A DNA stretch of 62,882 nucleotides, taken from positions 1 through 62,882 of the forward strand of contig BNWJ01000001.1 in the NCBI GenBank assembly GCA_025998735.1, read 5' to 3'. The notes beneath the pieces were generated by a model. It had not been told where the DNA came from and searched no databases. It saw only the letters and a list, made by a program, of their open reading frames with translations. This document shows positions 1 through 8,016 of the stretch, piece after piece (within the stretch, counting starts at the first letter, position 1; every line of letters begins with the position of its first letter). This DNA is from Alphaproteobacteria bacterium. GTDB lineage: Bacteria > Pseudomonadota > Alphaproteobacteria > UBA3830. The position numbers and the translations under genes were made by a program.

Positions 1-2
1 AG

Positions 3-323
3 TTAACGGAGTATCTTAATGGTTCAAGAAAAAGATTTGACCTAAGTCTTGAGTACAGCGGATCAGATTTCCAGATGTCAGTTTGGAATCGGCTGAAAAG
101 AATTCCATATGGAATGACGAAAACCTACAAGGAAATAGCTCGCGAAATCAATAATCCGAAATCCAGTTTGGCGATTGGAGGAGCCTGTGGCAAGAATCCA
201 ATCGCGATATTTATTCCATGTCATCGAGTGATTGGGTCCAATGGAAATCTGACTGGTTACGCTGGTGGTGTAAATCTAAAAAAGAAATTGCTGGAAATTG
301 AAGACTATAACAAATGTAATTAA
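3..323 (+). CDS. ogt: Methylated-DNA--protein-cysteine methyltransferase, 5' end cut off by the window
   Basis: Repairs O6-alkylguanine by transferring the alkyl group to its own active-site cysteine. The reading frame is open from base 3 with no start, so the N-terminal domain lies outside the window. What remains is the C-terminal DNA-binding and active-site domain: the family segment around SGSDFQMSVWNRLKRIPYG, then IPCHRVIGSNG with the nucleophile Cys in PCHRV, then GYAGGVNLKKKLLEIE. An internal ATG at 75 could mimic a start, but the family-typical sequence upstream of it (YLNGSRKRFDLSLEYSGSDF) shows that the true start lies outside. The ruv operon follows on the same strand after about 90 bases. 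Identification is secure; full length is unknown. Confidence 0.9.
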   Translation, partial: LTEYLNGSRKRFDLSLEYSGSDFQMSVWNRLKRIPYGMTKTYKEIAREINNPKSSLAIGGACGKNPIAIFIPCHRVIGSNGNLTGYAGGVNLKKKLLEIEDYNKCN

Positions 324-380
324 AGCATACATTTCAATCGATAGCAAAGCAAAAAACACATGTATCGCGGATACAACGGG

Positions 381-389
381 TGCTATAAT
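381..389 (+). promoter_or_regulatory. Extended -10 promoter of the ruvC operon
   Basis: TGCTATAAT is a perfect extended -10 element (TGnTATAAT), 27 bases before the ruvC ATG. No clear -35 is seen, as is usual for extended -10 promoters. It would drive ruvCAB and probably tolQRA, which follow with no gap. Confidence 0.55.
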
Positions 390-415
390 GGCGCCACAAT
401 TTGAAGTAGGTTATT

Positions 416-901
416 ATGACAAGGATTTTAGGTATTGATCCCGGTTTGCACATAACCGGGTGGGGAGTCGTCGATTACGATGGATATCAACTAAAGCATG
501 TGGCGCATGGGACCGTAACGACGGATCCATCCGATGATATCGGTGTTCGTTTGGGATATATTTTTCGAGGTTTATCGAAAGTAATGGATGAACACTTGCC
601 GGACGAGGTGAGCATTGAGCAGGTTTTCGTCAATAGCAATCCAACGTCATCGCTGAAATTGGGAATGGCGCGGGGCGTAGCCATGTGTGCACCGAGTCTG
701 GCTGGATTGAAAGTTGCTGAGTATACTCCCAACAAAATAAAAAAGTCGGTGGTGGGATCCGGGCATGCCACCAAAGATCAGATATCAATAATGGTTCAAA
801 AATTGTTAAATTGTGCTAGTGTGAAGTTAGATGCCGCTGACGCACTTGCTATAGCAATTTGTCACGCGCATAACAGAGCGGAATACAAGATCGCGGTTTA
901 A
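416..901 (+). CDS. ruvC: Crossover junction endodeoxyribonuclease RuvC
   Basis: Resolves Holliday junctions by symmetric nicking after RuvAB branch migration. The 161 residues match the usual length. The N-terminal acidic motif GIDPG carries the first catalytic Asp, SIEQVFV the catalytic Glu, and DAADALAIAICH the C-terminal acidic residues. The core NPTSSLKLGMARGVAM is also family-typical. First gene of a tight ruvC-ruvA-ruvB order, 14 bases ahead of ruvA. The ATG at 416 agrees with the family N-terminus (TRILGIDPG). Confidence 0.96.
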   Translation: MTRILGIDPGLHITGWGVVDYDGYQLKHVAHGTVTTDPSDDIGVRLGYIFRGLSKVMDEHLPDEVSIEQVFVNSNPTSSLKLGMARGVAMCAPSLAGLKVAEYTPNKIKKSVVGSGHATKDQISIMVQKLLNCASVKLDAADALAIAICHAHNRAEYKIAV

Positions 902-915
902 GGATGTGCTAGAGC

Positions 916-1518
916 ATGATTTCTTATTTGAAAGGAACGGTTGAAAAAATATCAGACAATTCCATTGTATTGGACGTGAATGGAGTGGGGTACTCGGTAC
1001 TCTGCTCGTCCAGAACCATTAGTGAAGCTCAGGAGCGCAAAGGAGTTCCCGTTTGCATTTTTACGGTGCTGAACGTGAGGGAGGACGCTTGGACTTTGTT
1101 CGGATTTATCTCCGAGAAGGAGCGCTTCTGGTTTAATACGCTGGTGTCGGTGCAGGGAGTCGGAGGAAAAGTCGCCATCGCCATATTATCGGTTCTGTCG
1201 GACGATGACATATACAATGCATTCCTAAATCAAGATAAGACCATGTTTACTCGAGCTGATGGCGTTGGTCCCAAGCTAGCAACTCGTATTGTTTCGGAGC
1301 TTAAGGACAAGATCGTTGGAAAAATCGATGTTAATGTTGGCATTTCCCAGATTTCGACCGAAACCGGTGTGCTAAATGACGTGATTTCTGCTCTAACGAA
1401 TCTTGGCTATCAGAAATCGGATATTTTCCGAGCGATATCGTCCATTACGCCTGATCCGGACGCGAAATTTGATGTACTATTGAAGGCGATTCTGTCGAAG
1501 TTATCGTCTGGAGCATAG
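916..1518 (+). CDS. ruvA: Holliday junction branch migration protein RuvA
   Basis: DNA-binding subunit that sits on the four-way junction and loads the RuvB motor. 200 residues. An N-terminal OB-fold ([26 protein letters not shown]) is followed by helix-hairpin-helix segments [14 protein letters not shown] and [20 protein letters not shown]-terminal UBA-like domain ([14 protein letters not shown]) contacts RuvB. It lies between ruvC and ruvB, one base before the ruvB ATG, so translational coupling is likely. Confidence 0.96.
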   Translation: MISYLKGTVEKISDNSIVLDVNGVGYSVLCSSRTISEAQERKGVPVCIFTVLNVREDAWTLFGFISEKERFWFNTLVSVQGVGGKVAIAILSVLSDDDIYNAFLNQDKTMFTRADGVGPKLATRIVSELKDKIVGKIDVNVGISQISTETGVLNDVISALTNLGYQKSDIFRAISSITPDPDAKFDVLLKAILSKLSSGA

Positions 1519-1519
1519 T

Positions 1520-2545
1520 ATGGACAAAAATGTTAATCTTGATGCGGAATCGAATGAAGACGAATTTCCCGACTACTCGCTGCGTCCCAATAGCCTCGAT
1601 GATTTCATTGGACAAGAATCGCTGAAAAGCAATTTGCGGATTTTCATTGGATCCGCCAAAAAAAGAAAAAAGGCCATGGATCACATTTTGTTCTTCGGTC
1701 CGCCGGGATTGGGAAAAACAACGCTGTCCCAAATAATATCGAAAGAGTTGGGAGTTGGGTTCAAGGCGACTTCCGGGCCAATTCTCGCAAAAGCCGGAGA
1801 TCTAGCGGCGATACTCACAAATTTACACGAGCGTGATGTTCTGTTCATCGACGAAATTCATCGCATGAATCATCTGGTGGAGGAAATATTGTACCCGGCA
1901 ATGGAGGATTTCCAACTGGATCTCATGATAGGGGAGGGGCCTGCTGCCAGATCCATAAGAATCGATCTGCCGCATTTCACACTCATAGGGGCAACGACGC
2001 GATCTGGCATGCTATCGTCTCCGCTGCGGGATAGATTCGGCATACCTCTGCGCCTGGAATTCTATACACATCATGAATTGCAGATAATAATATCGAAAAA
2101 CGCACAACTACTGGGAATTCAGATATCTTCAGACGGATCCGAAGAAATCGCACGCCGTTCCCGTGGAACTCCAAGAATTGCTGGACGACTTCTGAAAAGA
2201 GTTCGAGATTTTGCCATAGTAAATGATACAAAGATAATAGATAGAACTATCGCCGATGTCGCACTAAAAAATTTAGATGTTGACGAAAAAGGACTTGATT
2301 CTATGGATAGAAAATATCTAAAATGCATACTCGAATTTTATAATGGTGGTCCTGTCGGAGTGGAGACTTTGGCCGCTGTGTTGTCTGAAAAACGAGATAC
2401 CATCGAGGAAGTAATAGAACCGTACATCCTGCAAAATGGACTTGTGCAGAGAACGGCTCGCGGTCGCGTTTTAACCTTTGAGGGATATAGATATCTCGGC
2501 GTGACACCAAAACAAAACGGAGATCTATTTGAAGGAGATTTATAA
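1520..2545 (+). CDS. ruvB: Holliday junction branch migration ATPase RuvB
   Basis: Hexameric AAA+ motor for branch migration. 341 residues. Family N-terminus [13 protein letters not shown]; Walker [11 protein letters not shown]; Walker [11 protein letters not shown]; sensor 1 IGATTRSG; arginine region [11 protein letters not shown]-terminal winged helix [17 protein letters not shown]. Its stop codon overlaps the tolQ ATG (TAATG), so ruv and tol appear to be one transcription unit. In many alphaproteobacteria ybgC lies between ruvB and tolQ; it is absent here. Confidence 0.97.
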   Translation: MDKNVNLDAESNEDEFPDYSLRPNSLDDFIGQESLKSNLRIFIGSAKKRKKAMDHILFFGPPGLGKTTLSQIISKELGVGFKATSGPILAKAGDLAAILTNLHERDVLFIDEIHRMNHLVEEILYPAMEDFQLDLMIGEGPAARSIRIDLPHFTLIGATTRSGMLSSPLRDRFGIPLRLEFYTHHELQIIISKNAQLLGIQISSDGSEEIARRSRGTPRIAGRLLKRVRDFAIVNDTKIIDRTIADVALKNLDVDEKGLDSMDRKYLKCILEFYNGGPVGVETLAAVLSEKRDTIEEVIEPYILQNGLVQRTARGRVLTFEGYRYLGVTPKQNGDLFEGDL

Positions 2546-3246
2546 TGAACGGTGGTATTGAAGACGTCGTTACGGTGACCAAGACTGTAAGTGAGGGCGC
2601 GCACGATCTTTCTATGTTTTCCTTGTTTGCGCAGGCTTCTCTCACGGTAAAGGGCGTTATTATCCTTCTGATTTTGTGCTCGATCTGGAGCTGGGCAATA
2701 ATTTTCGCAAAAAGCTCAATGATAAGAAAACTAAGGATCAGCGCAGATAAATTTGAAGATGCATTCTGGAATTGTGGCTCTCTGGAGATATTTTTCGATG
2801 GTATTTCAAATAAAAAAGGAAATGATCCTTTTTTGAATGTCTTTGCAGCCGGAATGAATGAATGGCGCAGAACGAGAAACAAAAATTCTATTACGGCAGT
2901 TAAGGAACGTGTGGAAACCATGATGCGGGTGGCCATAGGAAGAGAAATGGACTTTCTGGAGCAGCACATTGGATTTCTAGGTACCGTTGGTTCTACAGCT
3001 CCATTTGTGGGATTGTTCGGAACCATCTGGGGGATTATGAACTGCTTTGAGGCCATTGGATTGGGGCAATCTGTAGCTTCCGGAATTTCCGAAGCACTTT
3101 TTGCAACTGCTTTGGGATTGGTGGTGACAATTCCTTCAATCGTCGCCTACAACAAAATATCCGGAGAGCTCAACCGTTACCATAATAGATTGGATTCGTT
3201 TGTGGACGAGTTTTCCACGATAATTTCAAGACAAATGGAAGGATAA
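2545..3246 (+). CDS. tolQ: Tol-Pal system proton channel subunit TolQ
   Basis: Inner-membrane MotA/TolQ/ExbB-family protein that with TolR converts proton flow into TolA movement, keeping the outer membrane attached during division. 233 residues with three membrane segments: near residues 25-50 (TVKGVIILLILCSIWSWAIIF) and two in the second half. Typical motifs are LGTVGSTAPFVGLFGTIWGI and ALFATALGLVVTIPSIVAYN. The ATG overlaps the ruvB stop. Confidence 0.94.
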   Translation: MNGGIEDVVTVTKTVSEGAHDLSMFSLFAQASLTVKGVIILLILCSIWSWAIIFAKSSMIRKLRISADKFEDAFWNCGSLEIFFDGISNKKGNDPFLNVFAAGMNEWRRTRNKNSITAVKERVETMMRVAIGREMDFLEQHIGFLGTVGSTAPFVGLFGTIWGIMNCFEAIGLGQSVASGISEALFATALGLVVTIPSIVAYNKISGELNRYHNRLDSFVDEFSTIISRQMEG

Positions 3247-3248
3247 TC

Positions 3249-3713
3249 ATGGCTGTTACTATGAAAAAAAGTGGAAGCAAAAGAAGACGCTTTGCCCTCA
3301 TGAGCGAGATGAACCTTACTCCCATGATAGATGTAATGTTGGTGCTGCTGGTGATACTCATGGCGACGGCTCCATTACTGAATGTGGGAGTCAAGGTCAA
3401 TCTTCCCAGCGCCAATGCTCCAAGTGTAACAAGCAACGATACTCCGATAATAGTTACTATGGATAGTAAGGGACATGTGTTTATCGGAGATGTCGAAGTT
3501 GGAGATGATACATTGACCGAAAAACTGCGGGCTATAACAAAAGAAAGCATGGAAAAAACCAAGATATTCGTCCGGGGCGATCAAGCTCTTCCCTATGGAA
3601 GGATCATGAAAACCATGGGACGCATAAGTGACGCTGGATTTAAAAAAGTAATACTTGTAACTGAATTACCAAAAAAACTGGAACAGAAGTCTAATGTTTC
3701 TCAAGCGAGGTAA
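3249..3713 (+). CDS. tolR: Tol-Pal system protein TolR
   Basis: ExbD/TolR-family partner of TolQ. 154 residues: a short basic cytoplasmic tail, one membrane helix with the proton-carrying Asp (MNLTPMIDVMLVLLVILM), then a periplasmic domain. It starts two bases after tolQ ends, and its 3' end overlaps the start of tolA by 20 bases. The C-terminal part (ILVTELPKKLEQKSNVSQAR) is ordinary for the family. Confidence 0.94.
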   Translation: MAVTMKKSGSKRRRFALMSEMNLTPMIDVMLVLLVILMATAPLLNVGVKVNLPSANAPSVTSNDTPIIVTMDSKGHVFIGDVEVGDDTLTEKLRAITKESMEKTKIFVRGDQALPYGRIMKTMGRISDAGFKKVILVTELPKKLEQKSNVSQAR

Positions 3714-4932
3714 GCATTCCATAACCAGATCTGCGGGATATTCCATAGTATTCCACGCACTGTTGTTTTCGTTGGGATTCATATCGATCCCCAGAGGTGA
3801 CAATCGTATGCTAATCGACATTGAGATCGCCGGAGAAGGTGAATTGCATGAAGCTGAAAACAATACCAGAGATCTTCTGGAACAAACAAGTACACCAACT
3901 TCTGTTGTAACTCCAACACCTGTCGTAACTCAAAATGAACAATCAATAGAGTCGGAAGAAACGATCCAGCAGGAAGTAACTCCTGAGCCTGAAGTCGCAT
4001 CCGTGCCAGAGGTCACTCCTGAGCCCGAAGTAACTCCTGAACCTGAAGTAACTCCTGAGCCGGAGGCCATTCCTGTGCCAGAGGTTTCTCCTCAGCAGGA
4101 GATCCCACATGATGATGTGCCAACCATGGAAGAGATGGAACCAGAGCCAGAACCTGCTCCTGTACCAGAGGAGAAACCAATCGCAAAGGAAGAAGAACCG
4201 GAAGAAAAGCCGTGGGCAGAGGAAGCAGAAAAGAAGCCTGAGGAAAAGCCGGTCGAAAAGGAGGAAGAGAAAAAGCCAGAAAAAAGGCCGATCATAAAAG
4301 AGGAAGAGAAGAAACAGGAAGAAAAACCTATGGTAAAGGAAAAAAAGCCGATAGAAAAAGAGGAAAAGAAAAAAACTGAGGAAAAACCCCAAAAAAAAGA
4401 TAAGATAGCATTGGCAGATTTGGTGAAAAGTGAGGAAAAAACAAAAGATAAGAAGAAAAAGAGAAAAAAATTGTCTGAACTTGCCGAAAACGCATCTCGT
4501 AATCAGTCGGACAAGGAATTCGATAAAATGCTCAGTGGTAGTATGACTGATTTCAAAAAGTCCTATGGCAGCGGAAAAAGTGGACGTGGATACGGATCGC
4601 TTGGTAGTGGCGGAGGCATTAGTGACGGTGATAAAAATAGTATTATGTCCCAGATATATCCCCATTGGGCTGTAACATCAGGAGTGAAAAATGCCGAAAG
4701 CTTGATAATAGAGATTGATATCCAGCTGCGAGATAACGGCGAAGTAATTCAGTCCAGCATCACAATATTGGATGAACAGAGATACAAAACCGATAGTGTT
4801 TTCAGAGCAGCCGCCGATAGTGCCAAACGGGCTATTTTGCAAGCGAGTCCATTGGATATTCCGAAAAATAAAATAGAGTTATTGCGTGAAATGACACTGC
4901 GGTTTAATATGAAGGAAGCATTAAGCCGCTAG
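3694..4932 (+). CDS. tolA: TolA-like energy transducer with Pro/Glu/Lys-rich middle region
   Basis: Periplasm-spanning protein energised by TolQR. 412 residues. One N-terminal membrane helix (SIVFHALLFSLGFISI) is followed by a long low-complexity arm (about residues 60-265). The arm begins with PEVTPEPEV-type repeats and then becomes a highly charged EKKPEEKP-type stretch. The C-terminal domain (about 320-412) has the TolA fold signature YPHWAVTSGVKNAESLIIEI. The start is the ATG inside tolR, by position and by the family N-terminus. The next gene is on the other strand, so tolB and pal do not follow here as they usually do. Confidence 0.85.
   Translation: MFLKRGKHSITRSAGYSIVFHALLFSLGFISIPRGDNRMLIDIEIAGEGELHEAENNTRDLLEQTSTPTSVVTPTPVVTQNEQSIESEETIQQEVTPEPEVASVPEVTPEPEVTPEPEVTPEPEAIPVPEVSPQQEIPHDDVPTMEEMEPEPEPAPVPEEKPIAKEEEPEEKPWAEEAEKKPEEKPVEKEEEKKPEKRPIIKEEEKKQEEKPMVKEKKPIEKEEKKKTEEKPQKKDKIALADLVKSEEKTKDKKKKRKKLSELAENASRNQSDKEFDKMLSGSMTDFKKSYGSGKSGRGYGSLGSGGGISDGDKNSIMSQIYPHWAVTSGVKNAESLIIEIDIQLRDNGEVIQSSITILDEQRYKTDSVFRAAADSAKRAILQASPLDIPKNKIELLREMTLRFNMKEALSR
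3973..4090 (+). repeat. Coding repeat in tolA (PEVTPE type)
   Basis: Imperfect tandem units reading EVTPEP, EVASVP, EVTPEP, EVTPEP, EVTPEP, EAIPVP. The extended Pro/Glu arm is typical of TolA/TonB proteins; copy number can change by slippage. Confidence 0.75.
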
Positions 4933-5000
4933 TCAACATGACGTTGGATCCAATAATGGTTTTGCCTTTGGTTGATGGAGGCGAGATGGGGTTGCTATGT
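4933..5000 (+). repeat. R1 repeat copy directly after the tolA stop codon
   Basis: The core TCAACATGACGTTGGATCC begins at the first base after the tolA TAG. It continues with AATAATGGTTTTGCC, matching the R1 tail seen inside the glycosyltransferase gene (GTAATGGCTTCGCCC). Member of the family with core CCAACGTGACGTTGG described under the findings. Confidence 0.7.
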
Positions 5001-5017
5001 TGTGCACATTCATGGAT

Positions 5018-5065
5018 TTTCAGTCGCTCCGTTCCGTCTCATTTGTGTCTGAACTCGAACAGTGC
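5018..5065 (+). repeat. R5 repeat fragment
   Basis: TCAGTCGCTCCGTTCCGTCTCATTTGTGTCTGAACTCGAACA resembles the second half of the R5 copies at 13836-13930 and 32140-32245 (segments such as CTCATTTGTGTTTGGACCTG). Lies between tolA and the convergent antiporter gene. Confidence 0.4.
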
Positions 5066-5087
5066 CCAGTTGATTTGGTAACAATTC

Positions 5088-6398
5088 CTAATTCAGTACA
5101 GCGGCCTTCTTATCCACCAGCAACATAAATATGATTCCTGATACAATTAGCGCGTAGCAATAATATACGTATGGAATCACGCTTAATGGCGATATATTAG
5201 CTAAAGATGCCGCCAACAAAACCTGAGCACCGTACGGAAGCACTCCTTTTACTCCACATGCGAAGACCTCCAGTATGGTAGCCGTATAATGAGAAGAAAT
5301 GCCGTTCTCCTTTGCTATTCCCTTCGCAACTTTGCTGCAAAAAATCACAGCCACAACATTATTTGAGAGAAGCGCGGTGGCCATACTGACCAATCCCGCA
5401 ATAACGAGCTGTGGTAGACTTGATTTCACTTTCTTCTTCTTGGACATCCAGGTGGATATTGCGCCTGTGACATTTGTCATGGCCTCTTCACCAACTAAAC
5501 CAGACATACCACCAATCATTAATGATAACAACATGATGGTGTTTACATTTCCAAATCCCGCATTGAGATCGTTGCTGAAGGCTATGACTCCGTAATCTCC
5601 TTTCATGAAACAAGCAATTGTTCCGGCCAAAGCGGTGCTCAATAGTAAGCTGGCGAAAACATTTACTCCGCCATAAGCGAGAATTATTAACACAATGTAC
5701 GGCGCAATCAGCAACAGTGAATAATCACCGCCTTTTATGTCTCCCACGGTTATGGTTGCCGAAAACCACAATAAAATAACAGTGACGACACTTGCAATAG
5801 AAGCGATTCTGAGATTGATTTTTAATCTTTTGTGCATATCTGCGCCCTGGGACGACACCGCCGCAATGGTTGCATCAGATACGACGGATAGGTTATTGCC
5901 CAACATTGCTCCACCAACTACGGTGCCCATCGCCAACGGAGCCGGTAGTCCATGTGCCATCGAACTCAATTCCGCAGCAATTGGACCGATCGCCGCTATT
6001 GTGCCAATCGCGCCACCAATCGATGTAGAAAGAAAGGCTGTGATGAGGAATATTCCAACCAGCAAGAAACTTGGAGATAAAAATGACGTTCCCAAATTGA
6101 TCAAGGAATCGACGGCGCCAATGCTTTTCGTTACCTCTCCAAAGGCTCCGGCCAATAGAAAAATAGTGCACATGTTGATGATCTCCCTCTGGCCAACTCC
6201 AGCTAGAAAGTCCGACATCTTTTCCTTGGAAGTTTTTGGGCTTCTTATCCATGCCAGCATGATTGCCGGTATTATGGCGGTCACGGGCGAAAGTAACGAG
6301 AATGCATCCGGCCTTTCCAACCAGGAAAAATACATGCCGCTACCAACGAAGATACAAACAAACAGAAGAATCGGAGCAAAAGGCAGCAACACATTCAT
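5088..6398 (-). CDS. NhaC-type Na+/H+ antiporter family membrane protein
   Basis: Polytopic inner-membrane protein, 436 residues from the ATG at 6398 with about 11-12 predicted helices. The Na_H_antiport_1 (NhaC) pattern is visible: TSIGGAIGTIAAIGPIAAEL, VVGGAMLGNNLSVVSDATIA with the conserved Asn and Asp, and a second half with SNNVVAVIFCSKVAKGIAKENG and ACGVKGVLPYGAQVLLAA. A TTG at 6557 would add 53 residues unlike the family, so the ATG is preferred although its Shine-Dalgarno is weak. It could exchange sodium for protons or a carboxylate or amine; the substrate is not settled by sequence. Confidence 0.8.
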   Translation of the reverse strand: MNVLLPFAPILLFVCIFVGSGMYFSWLERPDAFSLLSPVTAIIPAIMLAWIRSPKTSKEKMSDFLAGVGQREIINMCTIFLLAGAFGEVTKSIGAVDSLINLGTSFLSPSFLLVGIFLITAFLSTSIGGAIGTIAAIGPIAAELSSMAHGLPAPLAMGTVVGGAMLGNNLSVVSDATIAAVSSQGADMHKRLKINLRIASIASVVTVILLWFSATITVGDIKGGDYSLLLIAPYIVLIILAYGGVNVFASLLLSTALAGTIACFMKGDYGVIAFSNDLNAGFGNVNTIMLLSLMIGGMSGLVGEEAMTNVTGAISTWMSKKKKVKSSLPQLVIAGLVSMATALLSNNVVAVIFCSKVAKGIAKENGISSHYTATILEVFACGVKGVLPYGAQVLLAASLANISPLSVIPYVYYCYALIVSGIIFMLLVDKKAAVLN

Positions 6399-6804
6399 AA
6401 AACACCCACAAAATTTTACAATATTGGCATTGTATGCTGTTTTGGATGCGAAAAGCAAATGCTTTTTAGGTGCGTTGTTCTGTTGAAGCTTCACAAGTCC
6501 TAAAATCTGAGGAAAAACGATAGAATTTCTCTCATTATGATTGGCATTCGAACACAATTGAAGTAAAATATACGAATTTTTTCAAACTAAAGTGCGATAT
6601 TTTCTTGACAAATTGCACGTCAGAATTATTTTTTTCATATAAAGTAATCTTTTGGTAATGTTTTCCATATACAGTATAAGTAAGCATCTGTTGCAAGCCG
6701 GCAGTCTTTCGCGATTGGGTTTATTTTATTTTTTCCCATTCCTTTTTTTTGCGAAAATATTTCGATTTGCAGCAGCCTAGAAGTGTAAAAAAGGAGGAAC
6801 TATA
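6399..6804. other. Divergent intergenic region, no gene seen
   Basis: 406 bases between the NhaC-like gene (-) and a secreted-protein gene (+). A TTGACA box with a CTTGACAAAT context lies at 6605-6610, like the -35 boxes of the other secreted-protein genes here, but it is about 195 bases from the ATG and no good -10 follows at 17 bases. Otherwise AT-rich with no supported gene. Confidence 0.5.
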
Positions 6805-7566
6805 ATGAAGAAAAATTGTTTAGTTGTTGGATTAGCGGCTCTTACTGTCAGCGATGTTGCAAGTATGGATGGTGTTTGTGAGTTCTCCGGCAAAGAGATA
6901 CATCATTCATATGAAATACTAAGAGATGCATACAATCATGTGAGGGAGTGTAGGCATCCGCAGGTCATTAACACACTAAAGCCATTGTTTTCTGATGATA
7001 GGCGCTACGTTGATGCGCTGACCCAGGACGAAAGAGCCTTTGCCATTGGTTTAATTGCAAACTCCCATTATTGCATGAACGATTTCGAAAAAGCCTCATC
7101 TTATTATTATAGCATGCTTTCTGGCGATTTGTTTCATCATATTGGTCTTTGCTACGAAATAGATGGATTTTGTGATGATTTGGTGAAACCTGTGCGTGAG
7201 TGGGATTACTTTTCGAAATACAGAACTAAAATGAACGAACAGGTCATGTTTTTAATTAATTCCAGTGACGCGTTCTCCAAAATTGGACGGACAGATTATG
7301 CAATAGACTGCCTAGAACAACTGTTTGTCAAGAACCAAGACGAATGCAATCGTGAGGGAACAGAGTGTTACGCGGATTTCATCTGTGGTTTTGATACAAC
7401 GATGAAGGCCCTCAATTCTTTGTTCAAATTATACGACCAGACAGACCAGTACCCAAGGGCACGCGAATATGCATGGGCCAATGTTGACATTCTGCAAAGA
7501 ATGCTAGAAGAATGCAGCCAAAGCTTTGAGAATTCGGTGATTTTCCGATATTTTATAATGGAATAG
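6805..7566 (+). CDS. Secreted Cys-rich protein of unknown family, TPR-like helices
   Basis: I do not recognise a family. 253 residues. An N-terminal signal peptide (KKNCLVVGLAALTVSDVASM) sends it out of the cytoplasm. The mature part is helical, with about a dozen cysteines and pair-like helix units such as NDFEKASSYYYSML, GRTDYAIDCLEQLF and DQYPRAREYAWANV that suggest tetratricopeptide-type repeats. A strong GGAGG stands ahead of the ATG at 6805. It is one of six proteins in the window with this architecture (short signal peptide, orphan mature region), which are effector candidates in an intracellular bacterium. The extracellular role is inference. Confidence 0.7.
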   Translation: MKKNCLVVGLAALTVSDVASMDGVCEFSGKEIHHSYEILRDAYNHVRECRHPQVINTLKPLFSDDRRYVDALTQDERAFAIGLIANSHYCMNDFEKASSYYYSMLSGDLFHHIGLCYEIDGFCDDLVKPVREWDYFSKYRTKMNEQVMFLINSSDAFSKIGRTDYAIDCLEQLFVKNQDECNREGTECYADFICGFDTTMKALNSLFKLYDQTDQYPRAREYAWANVDILQRMLEECSQSFENSVIFRYFIME

Positions 7567-7610
7567 ATATGCTGTGCTGGCTGGTTTGGAGCCCTGATAG
7601 TCTAAGATCA
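7567..7610 (+). repeat. R4 repeat fragment after a stop codon
   Basis: The segment CTGGTTTGGAGCCCTGATAG matches the middle of the R4 copy at 23737-23826 (CTGGTTTGGATACTGATAG). It begins right behind the stop codon of the secreted-protein gene. The rest of the gap up to the tRNA holds nothing recognisable. Confidence 0.45.
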
Positions 7611-7708
7611 CAGTGCACATGTTTACTTCTAATCAGCCGGGTATACGCCTTCGCTTTTAGGGGGAATCACACTTTTTGTGTCACAAGCTCAACTTATGGA
7701 TGAAGAAT

Positions 7709-7784
7709 TGGTGGGCCCGGTAAGATTCGAACTTACGACTACTCCGTTATGAGCGGAGGGCTCTAACCGCTGAACTACAGGCCC
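7709..7784 (-). tRNA. tRNA with CAU anticodon (elongator Met or Ile2)
   Basis: The complement folds as a standard 76-nt cloverleaf with encoded CCA. Acceptor GGGCCTG pairs with CGGGCCC; D stem GTTC/GAGC; anticodon stem CTCCG/CGGAG with loop CTCATAA; T arm GTAAG-TTCGAAT-CTTAC. CAU could be elongator Met or lysidine-modified Ile2. The GGGCC acceptor slightly favours Ile2, but I cannot decide. It is not the initiator type, since position 1-72 is a G-C pair. Confidence 0.93.
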
Positions 7785-8016
7785 ATTAACTTTAGAACAA
7801 TCTCGCTTACATAAGAACAAAACGGAGTCTAATACATAAAAGAGCGGTCTACAAGAGCTATAACTTAAAATTTATGCAAGTTCCTATGTTTTTTTCCTCG
7901 CTCTTTTAAACATGTGCAGGACTAAGGCATGAGACAAACCGCATAAGCTTTTTAGCTCAAAGCTGAAGAGTCTCATTGATTTCGGCTCGACCCCATGTCT
8001 ATCTGAACCCGGACAC
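7785..8016. other. Intergenic region, no gene seen
   Basis: Holds only weakly R5-like sequence near 7960-8010 (GAGTCTCATT followed by TCTGAACCCGGACAC). No promoter or RNA gene is supported. Confidence 0.3.

Noticed and set aside
487-774. Open frame on the - strand of ruvC
   Set aside because: Antisense to a clear ruvC with conserved motifs; no ribosome binding site.
3943-4665. 240-codon - strand frame rich in Phe/Leu
   Set aside because: Mirror of the Lys/Glu-rich tolA arm; low-complexity artefact.
5737-6486. 249-codon + strand frame
   Set aside because: Antisense to the NhaC-like transporter, whose helices and motifs are clear.
7660-7690. CACACTTTTTGTGT as a terminator
   Set aside because: Stem of only four or five pairs with the T-run in the loop.
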